Part shown: piece after piece, positions 33,551 through 41,661 of the stretch | How positions within the stretch are numbered: the first letter of the stretch is position 1 | Layout: each line of letters opens with the position of its first letter | Source of the DNA: Teretinema zuelzerae | Lineage (GTDB): Bacteria > Spirochaetota > Spirochaetia > Treponematales > Treponemataceae | Assembly: GCF_021021555.1 (NCBI RefSeq) | Contig: NZ_JAINWA010000003.1 | Coordinates: forward strand, 496,001 to 560,000 | DNA length: 64,000 bases | Reading direction: 5' to 3' | The notes under the pieces: model-generated | The model's input: only the letters and a program-made list of their open reading frames with translations | Database searches by the model: none | Told to the model about the DNA's origin: nothing | Made by a program: the position numbers and the translations under genes

Positions 33551-33579
33551 GTGACAAGAGCGAGGAAAAACCGTACAAT
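33551..33579 (+). promoter_or_regulatory. Promoter of the GGDEF gene, leaderless layout
   Basis: -35 GTGACA (33551-33556), 17-nt spacer, -10 TACAAT (33574-33579), 6 nt to the ATG at 33586. Confidence 0.6.
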
Positions 33580-33585
33580 CTGTGT

Positions 33586-34707
33586 ATGACCGGCTCATCA
33601 GATATTCTTGCTCAATTCAACCGCCTCGAACAGGCCGGAGCGATAGACACCCTCGGGGAACTCCGCAGGGAGAACAGAGAGCTCGACCGCATCATCACCG
33701 ACGCGGCGCTCATGGTTTCCTACACCGACGTAAACTCCATGCTTTCGTTCGTCATCGGCCGCCTGCTCGACCACTTCATACCCCAGTTTCTGGCCTTTCT
33801 GGTCCATCCTCCCCGGGGCGAAAAGCTGAGGCAATACTGCTACCGCAATCTGAAAGAAAGCGAGGATATGATAGATCCCCTGTACTACAATCTCATGAAG
33901 GAACGCTTCACGAGGAACCCGGCGCCGGCTACCTTCGCTGAAATCGCGGAGGAATTGGGGCAGGACCTCTTCGGAGACGATATCCGCTCCCTCGGCCCCG
34001 ATCAGATTTACCCGATGGCCGGCATCGGCGGAGTCTGGGGCATCGTCATCCTGGGAAAAAAGGTCGTGGGAGACTCGTGGACGGAGCTCGAGATGAAATA
34101 TCTCGATCGCATGTTCCGCTTCCTTTCGGTTTCAATGCAGAACGGGCTTCATTACGAAAGCTCGATAACCGATCCGAAAACCGGCCTGTTCACCCATGAT
34201 TACTTTGTGCGCCATCTCGATGAAACCGTCGCCCTGTGCCAGCGCCATAAACGAACCGCCGGCATTCTGATGATGGACGTGGATCATTTCAAGAAATTCA
34301 ACGACACCTGGGGCCATGTAACCGGCGACGTCGTTCTCATGCGGATGGCGAAAGTTCTCAAGCAAACGACCCGGGCAGAAGACTGCGTAGCCCGCTTCGG
34401 CGGAGAAGAGTTCTCCGTGCTGATCTCCGAATGCACCACCGAAGGCCTCATGACCGCGGCGGAGCGCATCAGGACAGCCGTGGAAGCCCTGCGCATCCAT
34501 GTGGACGGCCAGGTTCTTTCGGTTACCATCAGCATCGGCGCGAGGCTGATAGAGCCTGCGGGCGACACCGGATCGCTCATGCTCATCGGGGACGCGGACA
34601 AGGCCCTCTACGTATCGAAGTCAGAAGGACGGAACCGCTCGAGCCTCTACATGAGCGGGCTGCTCGACCGGGCAGACTACATCAGGACCTTCAAGAATAC
34701 TATTTGA
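33586..34707 (+). CDS. Diguanylate cyclase with GAF-like sensor domain
   Basis: A 373-residue cytoplasmic protein. A short coiled region (about 10-35) leads to a GAF-like domain (about 40-180). The GGDEF domain follows (about 190-355): DPKTGLFTHDYFVRHL, MMDVDHFKKFNDTWGH, and ARFGGEEFSVLIS as the active site GGEEF. It makes c-di-GMP, opposing the HD-GYP enzyme encoded at 22.6-24.3 kb. No I-site RXXD is apparent upstream of GGEEF, so product inhibition at that site is unlikely. The start lacks a Shine-Dalgarno site and has a -10 box 6 nt upstream. It is divergent from the MEMO/AMMECR1 operon. Confidence 0.9.
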   Translation: MTGSSDILAQFNRLEQAGAIDTLGELRRENRELDRIITDAALMVSYTDVNSMLSFVIGRLLDHFIPQFLAFLVHPPRGEKLRQYCYRNLKESEDMIDPLYYNLMKERFTRNPAPATFAEIAEELGQDLFGDDIRSLGPDQIYPMAGIGGVWGIVILGKKVVGDSWTELEMKYLDRMFRFLSVSMQNGLHYESSITDPKTGLFTHDYFVRHLDETVALCQRHKRTAGILMMDVDHFKKFNDTWGHVTGDVVLMRMAKVLKQTTRAEDCVARFGGEEFSVLISECTTEGLMTAAERIRTAVEALRIHVDGQVLSVTISIGARLIEPAGDTGSLMLIGDADKALYVSKSEGRNRSSLYMSGLLDRADYIRTFKNTI

Positions 34708-34764
34708 TCGGAGCCGAACCTTCCGCCCGGACGGCGCATTCATGCGCGCGTTCATGGATTCGCC

Positions 34765-34770
34765 TATACT
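34765..34770 (+). promoter_or_regulatory. -10 box TATACT before the 111-residue unknown gene
   Basis: It ends 18 nt before the ATG at 34789, leaving a leader of about 12 nt with only a weak GGA. A three-codon ORF (ATG GAA CCA TGA, 34781-34792) overlaps the start codon. Confidence 0.4.
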
Positions 34771-34788
34771 CAAGGTACGGATGGAACC

Positions 34789-35124
34789 ATGAATAAACGT
34801 CAATTCGAAGGCGAAGTTTCCCAGATCGTCAGGATGCTTTCCGAGCACGCCTATCTTCAATATTCCCCCGCATCTCAAAAAGAATACTCTCAAAAAATCG
34901 CCGCGGCCTGGGTGCATTTCCAGGAACTCATGCTCCGCGCCACCCATGTGCTTCTGCCCGAAGACCTCGAAGCGGCAGAAGATTTTTCCCTTGTCCGCAA
35001 GGGAACGGCCCACGAAGTGTATCGGCTCTTGAGCCGCGCGGCCGGACGCCATGGACGGAAGGGCGAACAGGAAACGGAAGCGCTTTTCAGAACGGCCGAA
35101 GAGCGGTTGAAGCTGATGCGCTGA
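34789..35124 (+). CDS. Unknown protein of 111 residues
   Basis: Starts MNKRQFEGEVSQIVRMLSEH and is predicted helical throughout, with charged and alanine-rich stretches (EYSQKIAAAWVHFQELMLRA; EVYRLLSRAAGRHGRK). No membrane segment, signal peptide or known motif. It stands between the GGDEF gene and a metallophosphoesterase on the same strand, each with its own apparent promoter. Codon use matches its neighbours, so it is probably a real gene. No function can be proposed. Confidence 0.7.
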   Translation: MNKRQFEGEVSQIVRMLSEHAYLQYSPASQKEYSQKIAAAWVHFQELMLRATHVLLPEDLEAAEDFSLVRKGTAHEVYRLLSRAAGRHGRKGEQETEALFRTAEERLKLMR

Positions 35125-35172
35125 ACCAGCCGTTTTTTTGAAGGAAAGAAGCCCTCGGGAGCCCGGGTGCGC

Positions 35173-35178
35173 TATACT
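35173..35178 (+). promoter_or_regulatory. -10 box TATACT 7 nt before the metallophosphoesterase
   Basis: No clear -35. GGAG occurs in the 7-nt gap but only one base from the ATG, too close to act as a ribosome-binding site. Confidence 0.45.
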
Positions 35179-35185
35179 CTGGAGC

Positions 35186-36274
35186 ATGAAGTATTCAGAG
35201 TTTCATCAGTTTTTCCGCAAATTCTTGTCCGAGTGCCCGGAAGAAGAACTTGATCCGGCGCGATCCTACGTCTTTCTCAGCGACCTTCACATGGGGAACG
35301 GCGGCTCCCGCGACGACCTGGTCCGCCACCGGGCCCTGATGGAAAACTCGCTCGCGAAGTGGTACCTGGAACAGAACTACATACTGGTTTTGAACGGAGA
35401 CATCGAGGACAGCAACAAATTCCCGCTCCACTCTATACGAAGCGCCTGGAAGGACCTCCTCGAGATATTCGGTGAGTTCGCGAAACGGGGAAATCTGCGA
35501 AAAATTGTCGGAAACCACGACTACGAGCTGTTGGTCGAAAGAAACTACCCATGGAAATTATATGAAGGACTGGTATTCAAGTTCGGCAGCCGTAAAATCT
35601 TCGCCTTCCACGGCCATCAGGCGTCGAACCTCTATGTGGCCTTCGACTTTCTCTCTCGCTTCCTTATACGCTGGTTCCTGCGCCCTCTGCACATCAGAAA
35701 CATCACCGTTTCGCGCGATTCGCGCCGGCGCTTCAGAACCGAGAAACGCATCTACCGGGCGGCGCTTGACTCGGGAATCGTGGCGATAGCGGGACACACG
35801 CACCGGCCGCTGTTCGAGTCGATGTCGAAATTCGACCACCTGAAGCTCCTGCTTGAAAACCTCTTGAGCGTGTATGTGAACGCGCCGGAAGAGAAAAAAG
35901 AAGAACTCGAACGGCAGATTCTCCTGTACCGAAGGGAGATGGAGGAGCTTGCCCGCGTGAAGGAAAAAAAGAGGAAAACGCAGAGCCTGTACGGCGACGG
36001 ACCATTCCTCCTGCCGTGCCTGTTCAATTCGGGAAGCGCGACGAGCAAAAACGGATTCAATGCGCTTGAAATCCGGAACGGGATCATTTCTCTGGTGTAC
36101 TGGACAGAGGGTCGGGACAACAGACCGTATATTCTGGAAGAGAGCAGGGAAAGCGGAACGGTGGACGGAAGGTTTTTCCGCTACACTCTCCAGTCGGACG
36201 CCCTCGAGGCGGTATTCACCCGGCTCGAACTCCTGGGGGATTTTCCCTCCGGAGCCGACGAACCGGGAGAGTAA
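35186..36274 (+). CDS. Calcineurin-like metallophosphoesterase
   Basis: About 362 residues from MKYSEFHQFF. All five motifs of the fold are present: SDLHMGNG, NGDIED, GNHDYE, FHGHQ and AGHTHRP. The protein is larger than LpxH (about 240) and has a 60-residue charged helical insert after AGHTHRP (KKEELERQILLYRREMEELA) and a C-terminal beta-rich tail. It may belong to the UDP-2,3-diacylglucosamine hydrolase-like group, but the substrate is not certain. The start at 35186 is chosen over 35138 because the earlier codon lies upstream of the -10 box. Confidence 0.85.
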   Translation: MKYSEFHQFFRKFLSECPEEELDPARSYVFLSDLHMGNGGSRDDLVRHRALMENSLAKWYLEQNYILVLNGDIEDSNKFPLHSIRSAWKDLLEIFGEFAKRGNLRKIVGNHDYELLVERNYPWKLYEGLVFKFGSRKIFAFHGHQASNLYVAFDFLSRFLIRWFLRPLHIRNITVSRDSRRRFRTEKRIYRAALDSGIVAIAGHTHRPLFESMSKFDHLKLLLENLLSVYVNAPEEKKEELERQILLYRREMEELARVKEKKRKTQSLYGDGPFLLPCLFNSGSATSKNGFNALEIRNGIISLVYWTEGRDNRPYILEESRESGTVDGRFFRYTLQSDALEAVFTRLELLGDFPSGADEPGE

Positions 36275-36281
36275 CGAACGG

Positions 36282-36323
36282 ACCGGATCGCGTTTTCTGC
36301 GATCGGCTGCCGAACAGCCGATC
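36282..36323. repeat. Two adjoining hairpins between convergent genes
   Basis: GATCGC-N7-GCGATC is followed immediately by GATCGGCTG-N5-CAGCCGATC (36301-36323, 9 perfect bp). They lie between the metallophosphoesterase and ffh stops. No T run follows on either strand, so they may block transcript ends rather than act as standard terminators. Confidence 0.5.
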
Positions 36324-36338
36324 GTCCCGGCAAACTGC

Positions 36339-37697
36339 TTACCGGCTGCCCATGCCCGGAAAACCGCCCATTCCGCCCATCTGATTCATGAGCTTCTGCG
36401 CGAGGCCCTTGTTCTTGGCGAACTTTCGCATGGTAAGGCGGGTCTTTTCGAACTGCTTCAACAATTTATTCACTTCCGCGACCGAGGTTCCCGAGCCCTT
36501 GGCGATGCGTTTACGCCGGGAAGGCCCGATGATCAGGTGATTGTTGCGTTCTTTTTTCGTCATGGACTGGATGATCGCTTTCTGGGCCTTCATCGCCTGC
36601 GTGTTGATGTCGGCTTCGCTGATCTGGCCGGCCATGCCGGGAAGCATATCGAGCATAGACTGGATCGAACCCATCTTGCCCATCTGCTCGAACTGGTCGA
36701 GCATGTCCTGCAGGGTGAAATTCTCGCTCGCCATCTTCTTTTGAAGACGGGCGGCTTCCTCGAGGTCCATCGTCTCCTGGGCTTTTTCGACCAGGCTGAC
36801 GATGTCGCCCATGCCGAGGATGCGGCTCGCGATGCGCTCGGGATAAAAGGGTTCGAGGTCCTCGGTTTTTTCGCCGACGCCGACGAAAAGGATGGGCTTG
36901 CCGGTGATGGTTTTAAGCGACAAGGCGGCGCCGCCCCGGGCGTCTGAATCGAATTTGGTCAGGATGACGCCGGAGAGCCCCACCTGTTCGTCGAAGGATT
37001 TCGCGATTTCGACGGCGTTCTGGCCGGTCATGGAGTCCGCGACCAGAAGGGTTTCCACAGGATCAACCGCTTTCTTGATGCGGCCGATCTCGTCCATCAT
37101 CGCTTCGTCGATCTGGAGGCGGCCGGCGGTATCGACGATCAGAACGTCGTGGCCGTTCTTCTTTGCGAAGGCGAGAGCGTTCTTCGCGACCTTCACCGCG
37201 TCCTTCGTGTCCTCGCGGTAGACGGCGACGCCGATCTTCTCTCCGAGTATCGAAAGCTGTTCGACGGCGGCGGGGCGGACCAGGTCGCACGCGGCGAGCA
37301 GGGGCTTCCTGCCCTCTTTTAAAAGGCGGGCGGCGAGCTTCGCGGCGCTGGTTGTCTTTCCGGAGCCCTGGAGGCCCAGAAAGAGGATGACGGATTGGGT
37401 GTCCGGACCCTTCAGACGGAGATCGGTTTTCGAATCTCCCAGGAGGGCGACCATGCGGTCGTGGACGATTTTAACGAACTGCTGGCCCGGATCGACGGCG
37501 CGCAGAACCTTTTCGCCCTTGGCTTCTTCGATGGTCGCGTTGACGAACCGGCGCACGACGCGGAGATTTACGTCCGCGTCGAGAAGAGCCATTTTTATTT
37601 CTTCAACCGCGTCCTCGATATTTTTTTCCGTGATGGAAGCCTTGCCGCCGATCTTTCTGAAAATATCGCTGAACGCGGTGGTGACTTTTTCGAGCAT
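36339..37697 (-). CDS. ffh: Signal recognition particle protein Ffh
   Basis: A 452-residue SRP GTPase. The N domain (1-90) is followed by the G domain with GLQGSGKTTSAAKLA, DTAGRL and TKFDSDARGG, and a Met-rich M domain (about 300-440; MLDQFEQMGKMGSIQSMLDM, QMGGMGGFPGMG) that binds signal sequences and 4.5S RNA. SRRKRIAKGSG is the conserved RNA-binding loop. It starts 3 bp after the gpsA stop, with GGAG inside the gpsA end, so it is in the gpsA operon. Confidence 0.96.
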   Translation of the reverse strand: MLEKVTTAFSDIFRKIGGKASITEKNIEDAVEEIKMALLDADVNLRVVRRFVNATIEEAKGEKVLRAVDPGQQFVKIVHDRMVALLGDSKTDLRLKGPDTQSVILFLGLQGSGKTTSAAKLAARLLKEGRKPLLAACDLVRPAAVEQLSILGEKIGVAVYREDTKDAVKVAKNALAFAKKNGHDVLIVDTAGRLQIDEAMMDEIGRIKKAVDPVETLLVADSMTGQNAVEIAKSFDEQVGLSGVILTKFDSDARGGAALSLKTITGKPILFVGVGEKTEDLEPFYPERIASRILGMGDIVSLVEKAQETMDLEEAARLQKKMASENFTLQDMLDQFEQMGKMGSIQSMLDMLPGMAGQISEADINTQAMKAQKAIIQSMTKKERNNHLIIGPSRRKRIAKGSGTSVAEVNKLLKQFEKTRLTMRKFAKNKGLAQKLMNQMGGMGGFPGMGSR

Positions 37698-37700
37698 CGA

Positions 37701-38756
37701 TTAAATCTCCATTCCGTCGAGAATTTCCTGGATGAACTGGGCAGGCTGCATTTCCTTGTTCAAAATACGGAACAGGCCGTTGCAGATCGGGAGGCGGAGG
37801 TTCCGCTCCTGCGCGATCTGATGCACGTATTTGCAGGCGACCGCTCCTTCCGGGAGGTAGCCGATTTCTGAAATGCGGGCGATAAGATCGTCGAGATCGG
37901 AGAACTTGTCGAGAATGTTTTTCTGGATGATGTCGTGCCCGAATCGGCGGTTTCTTCCGTATTTGCTGCGGCAGGTAACGTCGAGGTCGCCGACACCCGA
38001 AATGGAAGTAAAGGTTTCAGGATGGGTCGCGCCCATCGCCCGGCCGATGATCTGAATTTCGTTCAGGCCGGCAGCTAAAAGGAGGGACTCGGTGTTGTCG
38101 CCGAAAACGTCGGACTTTTCCGCGATCGCGTCCAGACAGCCGAAGGCCACCGCGACCACGTTTTTCGCGGCGGCGCAGATCTGCACGCCGATGACGTCGA
38201 AGCTGGAATACACCAGGAGGCCCTTCGAGCGGAGCGCCTCTCGAAAGCGGATCGAATTGCGGGGATTTTCGCAGGCGGCGACGAGGCCGGTAACCTTGCC
38301 CATCGCGACTTCCTCGGCGTGGCTCGGACCGGCGATGTACACCAGATTCTTCTTGTAGGATTCGGGGAGGACGCCCTCGAGCGTTTCGAGAATGAGCTTG
38401 GGAGATCCCTCCGAGGGAATGAAGCCCTTGGTGAGGATGCCGATGCAGGTAGAGCCGTCCGCGATGTTCGGAACATCCAACAGCCCTTTCATGGTTCTCG
38501 CGAGATAGAGCGACGGGCTCGCCAGGATGAGAAAGTCCTTCCCGGAGGCGACTTTCTTGATGTCGGCGGAGGCCGTCAGATTTTCCGGAGCGATAAATCC
38601 GGGGAGGAATTTCTTGTTTTCGTGAACAGTATTGATAGACTCGACGACGTCGGCTTCAAGAGCCCACAATTCAACTTCCTGGCCCTTTTTCGCCAGGGAG
38701 ATGCCCATGGCGGTACCCCAGGCGCCCGCGCCGATAATTCCGATTTTTTGGCTCAT
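37701..38756 (-). CDS. gpsA: Glycerol-3-phosphate dehydrogenase [NAD(P)+]
   Basis: A 351-residue protein. NAD(P)-binding IGIIGAGAWGTAMGISLAKK, LILASPS, TKGF, the catalytic lysine region GPSHAEEVAMGK and CAAAKNVVAVAFG, and the conserved GVGDLDVTCRSKYGRNRRFG. It makes sn-glycerol 3-phosphate for phospholipid synthesis. AAGGAG lies 7 nt upstream of the ATG. First gene of a gpsA-ffh pair. Confidence 0.95.
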   Translation of the reverse strand: MSQKIGIIGAGAWGTAMGISLAKKGQEVELWALEADVVESINTVHENKKFLPGFIAPENLTASADIKKVASGKDFLILASPSLYLARTMKGLLDVPNIADGSTCIGILTKGFIPSEGSPKLILETLEGVLPESYKKNLVYIAGPSHAEEVAMGKVTGLVAACENPRNSIRFREALRSKGLLVYSSFDVIGVQICAAAKNVVAVAFGCLDAIAEKSDVFGDNTESLLLAAGLNEIQIIGRAMGATHPETFTSISGVGDLDVTCRSKYGRNRRFGHDIIQKNILDKFSDLDDLIARISEIGYLPEGAVACKYVHQIAQERNLRLPICNGLFRILNKEMQPAQFIQEILDGMEI

Positions 38757-38790
38757 TTCATGACTCCTTCTCTAGTTCAAAACAGCGCGG

Positions 38791-39240
38791 TCAATACCAC
38801 GCCGCGTTTCCGTCATCCCAGGAGACGATTTCATTCGGCTGGAAGAACAGCTTCAATTCGCGTTCCGCGCTCTCGGGAGAGTCTGAGGAATGGATGATAT
38901 TCAAGTTCGTATGCAAACAAAAATCCCCCCGGATGGTTCCCGGAAGCGATTCGCAGACGGCGGTCGGCCCGCATATTTTACGCACCAGCTGGACCGCTTC
39001 GTCGCCTTCGATCACCATAGCGACGACCGGACCGGAAATGATGTACTGAATCAAACCGTCGTAAAAGCTCTTTCCCTTGTGCTCGGCGTAATGAGTCGCG
39101 GCGAGAAGGGGCGGAATGGTAAGAATCTTCATTCCTACGATCTTCAAGCCCTTCCGCTCGAAACGCGCGAGCACTTCGCCCACGATCCTGCGCTGAAGCA
39201 CGCCCGGCTTCAGCATGGCAAAGGTTCTTTGAATTGCCAT
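38791..39240 (-). CDS. ndk: Nucleoside diphosphate kinase
   Basis: A 149-residue protein from MAIQRTFAMLKPGVLQRR. The active-site histidine lies in NIIHSSDSPESAERE; the usual motif is NIIHGSD, so one Gly is Ser here. RxxxGDFC (TIRGDFCLHT) and other blocks are normal. It balances NTP pools. The start at 39240 follows GGAGG at 9 nt; the longer frame to 39342 overlaps the DMT gene and is rejected. TATAAT at 39274-39279 (minus strand) gives a 28-nt leader with that ribosome-binding site. Confidence 0.94.
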   Translation of the reverse strand: MAIQRTFAMLKPGVLQRRIVGEVLARFERKGLKIVGMKILTIPPLLAATHYAEHKGKSFYDGLIQYIISGPVVAMVIEGDEAVQLVRKICGPTAVCESLPGTIRGDFCLHTNLNIIHSSDSPESAERELKLFFQPNEIVSWDDGNAAWY

Positions 39241-39274
39241 TTCTATAGTCCTCCAAAATAATTGTCCTACTGTA

Positions 39275-40114
39275 TTATATTCTGCGCGCTTTGAGAACCG
39301 TCCGGGCCGCGATGGCGCCCAGAATGATCGCGCCGCCGGCAACCGCGCGGGTACCCGGCAATTCGCCCCAGAACAGGGCCACCCACACCGGGTTCATAAC
39401 CGGTTCGATCATGGTGATCAGGGAGCAGGAAACGGCCGATACGCCGCATATTCCGCGCGAGTACAAAATGGAGGGAATTCCCATCTGAAAAACGCCGAGC
39501 AGGGCGAGGCCGAGCAGTCCGGCGCCGTCGGGAGGGCCGGAACGGATCATGAACGGAAGCGACACCGCGAAGGTGATCAGATGCGCCAGCATGAATGAAT
39601 CGGCGGGCCGTTCGTTTTGCTGGCGGCGCATGAAAACCGCCGTCATGGCGAAGGTTACTCCCGACGCGATCGCGAGCGCGTTGCCGAGGGCGGAACCGGG
39701 AGCGAGATCGTCGAAAAAGAAGAGCACCATGCCGCCGAGCACCGCGGCTACGGCGAACCAGTCGAAGCGGGTAACTTTTTCGTCGGGCAGCAGCCAGAGG
39801 CCGAGCAGGATGATGTACACCGGTTCCACATACTGCAGCAGCACCGCGTTCGCGGAAGTCGTCAGCTTGTTCGCCGTAACGAAGAGGATCATGGTGGCGC
39901 TGTACGAAAAAGCGGCGAGGATCTGGTTCGCGGAAAACGTGAATTTCGGGCGCTTCAGCAAAATGAGCATGGTGACGAAGCCGAACAGGCTCCGTCCGCC
40001 GGCTATCGCGAACGCGTCCCATTGGACGAGTTTTATTAAAATCCCCGCGGTGCTCCAGAGAGCCGCGCAGAGGACGAGGGATCCGATCGCGGACCCCCTT
40101 GTCTCACGCATCAT
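39275..40114 (-). CDS. EamA/DMT-family transporter
   Basis: A 279-residue protein with about 10 membrane segments and two EamA halves (about 10-135 and 145-275). LQYVEPVYIILLGLWLLPDEKV and ITMIEPVMNPVWVALFWGE are the paired EP motifs at the end of each half. The family exports amino acids or other metabolites; substrate unknown. Tandem ATGs at 40114 and 40111; no good Shine-Dalgarno site. It is 19 bp after malic enzyme on the same strand. Confidence 0.85.
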   Translation of the reverse strand: MMRETRGSAIGSLVLCAALWSTAGILIKLVQWDAFAIAGGRSLFGFVTMLILLKRPKFTFSANQILAAFSYSATMILFVTANKLTTSANAVLLQYVEPVYIILLGLWLLPDEKVTRFDWFAVAAVLGGMVLFFFDDLAPGSALGNALAIASGVTFAMTAVFMRRQQNERPADSFMLAHLITFAVSLPFMIRSGPPDGAGLLGLALLGVFQMGIPSILYSRGICGVSAVSCSLITMIEPVMNPVWVALFWGELPGTRAVAGGAIILGAIAARTVLKARRI

Positions 40115-40133
40115 AAAAAACTCGGTCCGCTTC

Positions 40134-41633
40134 TTACTTCAAAGCCCGGGCCGAACGGGCCGCGGAAAGAGCGTACTCGAGAGCCTCGTCCAGAAGATCC
40201 TGCGGAACCTGGGGAACGGCGCCGGAGTTTTCGAGCATGCGGCTCACCGAGCGGGCGGCGTCGATATCGGCGCGGGCGCGGTCGTGCACCTCGTCCCAGC
40301 TCATCGTTACGCGTGCGACGCCCTCTTCGATCGCCTTCATGGCGACGTCGGCCGCTTCCACGGCGAACACTTCCGTGTCCTCCATGGTCACTACGATATG
40401 CTCTGTGTCTATGCCCTTTTTCTCCGAATAATCGGCGATCGAATGCGCGCAGGCGATTGCCATTGAATCGGTGATTTTGCGGCTGCGAACCAGCAGCGCC
40501 CCTTTGAGGATTCCGGGGAAGCACACCGAGTTGTTCACCTGGTTCGGGAAGTCCCCGCGGCCGGTGGCGACGATGAATGCGCCCGCTTCCTTGGCCTCGT
40601 GCGGCCAAATTTCCGGAACTGGATTCGCGCAGGCGAACACGATGGATTTCTCGGCCATCGAAGCGACCCACTCCTTGCGCACGGTTCCCGGTCCGGGAGT
40701 TGAAAGCGCGATGAGCACGTCGGCGCCCTTCACCGCTTCTTCTATCGAAGAAACGCGAGCGGGGTTGGTGGAGAGGCAGAGTTCCCACTTCCGGTAGTAG
40801 CGCGTGTCTTTTTCTACGTCGACGCGGCCGGCATGGAGCGGTCCGCGGGAGTCGCAGATAATCATTTTAGCGGGGTCCCCGCCGTCCGCGAGGATGAGGC
40901 GGGCGATGGTAGTGTTGGAGGCTCCCGCTCCGAGGAGGACGATTTTCGCCTGGGAGAGGGTTTTACCCGCGAGCTTGAGGGCGTTTAAAAGGCCGGCGAG
41001 CGTGATGCAGGCGGTTCCCTGAGCGTCGTCGTGCCACACGGGAATGTCGCAGACTTCGCGGAGCTCGTCGAGCACCTTGAAGCAATCCGGCTGGCTGATG
41101 TCCTCGAGATTGACCGCTCCGACCGACGGCTGGAGCATGCGCACGAATTCGATGATTTTATCGGGATCCTGGGAGCCCGCCTTCATGCCCTTTTTTTCGG
41201 CTTCGTCTGCACGCACCTTCGAATCGACGCAGAGCGCGATGGAATCGACGCCGCCGAGGTATTTCATCAGCATCGCCTTGCCTTCCATAACGCCGAGTCC
41301 GCCGGGCGGAGTGCAGTCGCCGTCGCCGAGCACGCGGGTCGAGTTGCTGACGACCGCGACGAGGTTGCCGCGGTTCGAAAGAGTGAAGGATTCGTCGTTG
41401 TCGTCGCGGATCGCCGTAGAGACGGCGGAAACTCCGGGGGTGTACCAGACGTTGAACCAGTTGAATCCTGAAAGCCCGCATTTGGGAACGGTTTGCATCT
41501 TCCCGCCGTAAAAACGGTGAGCCAGCAGGGATAGCCGCTTCAGGAACAGGGTTTTTGCCTGGGCTTTTTCAGCCTCGGAAAAGTCCGCCGGAAATACATC
41601 GGAAAGATTATTCAGGGTTGGTTCGAGTTTCAT
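40134..41633 (-). CDS. NAD(P)-dependent malic enzyme
   Basis: A 499-residue protein. The N-terminal malic domain has FNVWYTPGVSAVSTAI, LSNRGNLVAVVSNSTRVLG and PVWHDDAQGTACITLAGL with the metal-binding acidic pair. The Rossmann domain has KIVLLGAGASNTT, CDSRG and FACANPVPEIWP. It decarboxylates malate to pyruvate, giving NAD(P)H. Here it may feed pyruvate to acetolactate and citramalate. The N-terminus to about residue 60 has no clear counterpart in short bacterial forms. A TATGCT box lies 12 nt before the ATG and no ribosome-binding site is seen. Confidence 0.9.
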   Translation of the reverse strand: MKLEPTLNNLSDVFPADFSEAEKAQAKTLFLKRLSLLAHRFYGGKMQTVPKCGLSGFNWFNVWYTPGVSAVSTAIRDDNDESFTLSNRGNLVAVVSNSTRVLGDGDCTPPGGLGVMEGKAMLMKYLGGVDSIALCVDSKVRADEAEKKGMKAGSQDPDKIIEFVRMLQPSVGAVNLEDISQPDCFKVLDELREVCDIPVWHDDAQGTACITLAGLLNALKLAGKTLSQAKIVLLGAGASNTTIARLILADGGDPAKMIICDSRGPLHAGRVDVEKDTRYYRKWELCLSTNPARVSSIEEAVKGADVLIALSTPGPGTVRKEWVASMAEKSIVFACANPVPEIWPHEAKEAGAFIVATGRGDFPNQVNNSVCFPGILKGALLVRSRKITDSMAIACAHSIADYSEKKGIDTEHIVVTMEDTEVFAVEAADVAMKAIEEGVARVTMSWDEVHDRARADIDAARSVSRMLENSGAVPQVPQDLLDEALEYALSAARSARALK

Positions 41634-41661
41634 GCCGGACAGAATAGCATAGAAACCGTTC

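Noticed and set aside
33540-33560. TTGTCA as the -35 of the MEMO/AMMECR1 promoter
   Set aside because: The spacer to TATACT is 20 nt, outside the usual range, so only the -10 is reported.
35138-35185. Upstream start of the metallophosphoesterase at 35138
   Set aside because: It would place the start codon before the TATACT -10 box; the ATG at 35186 gives the family-typical N-terminus.
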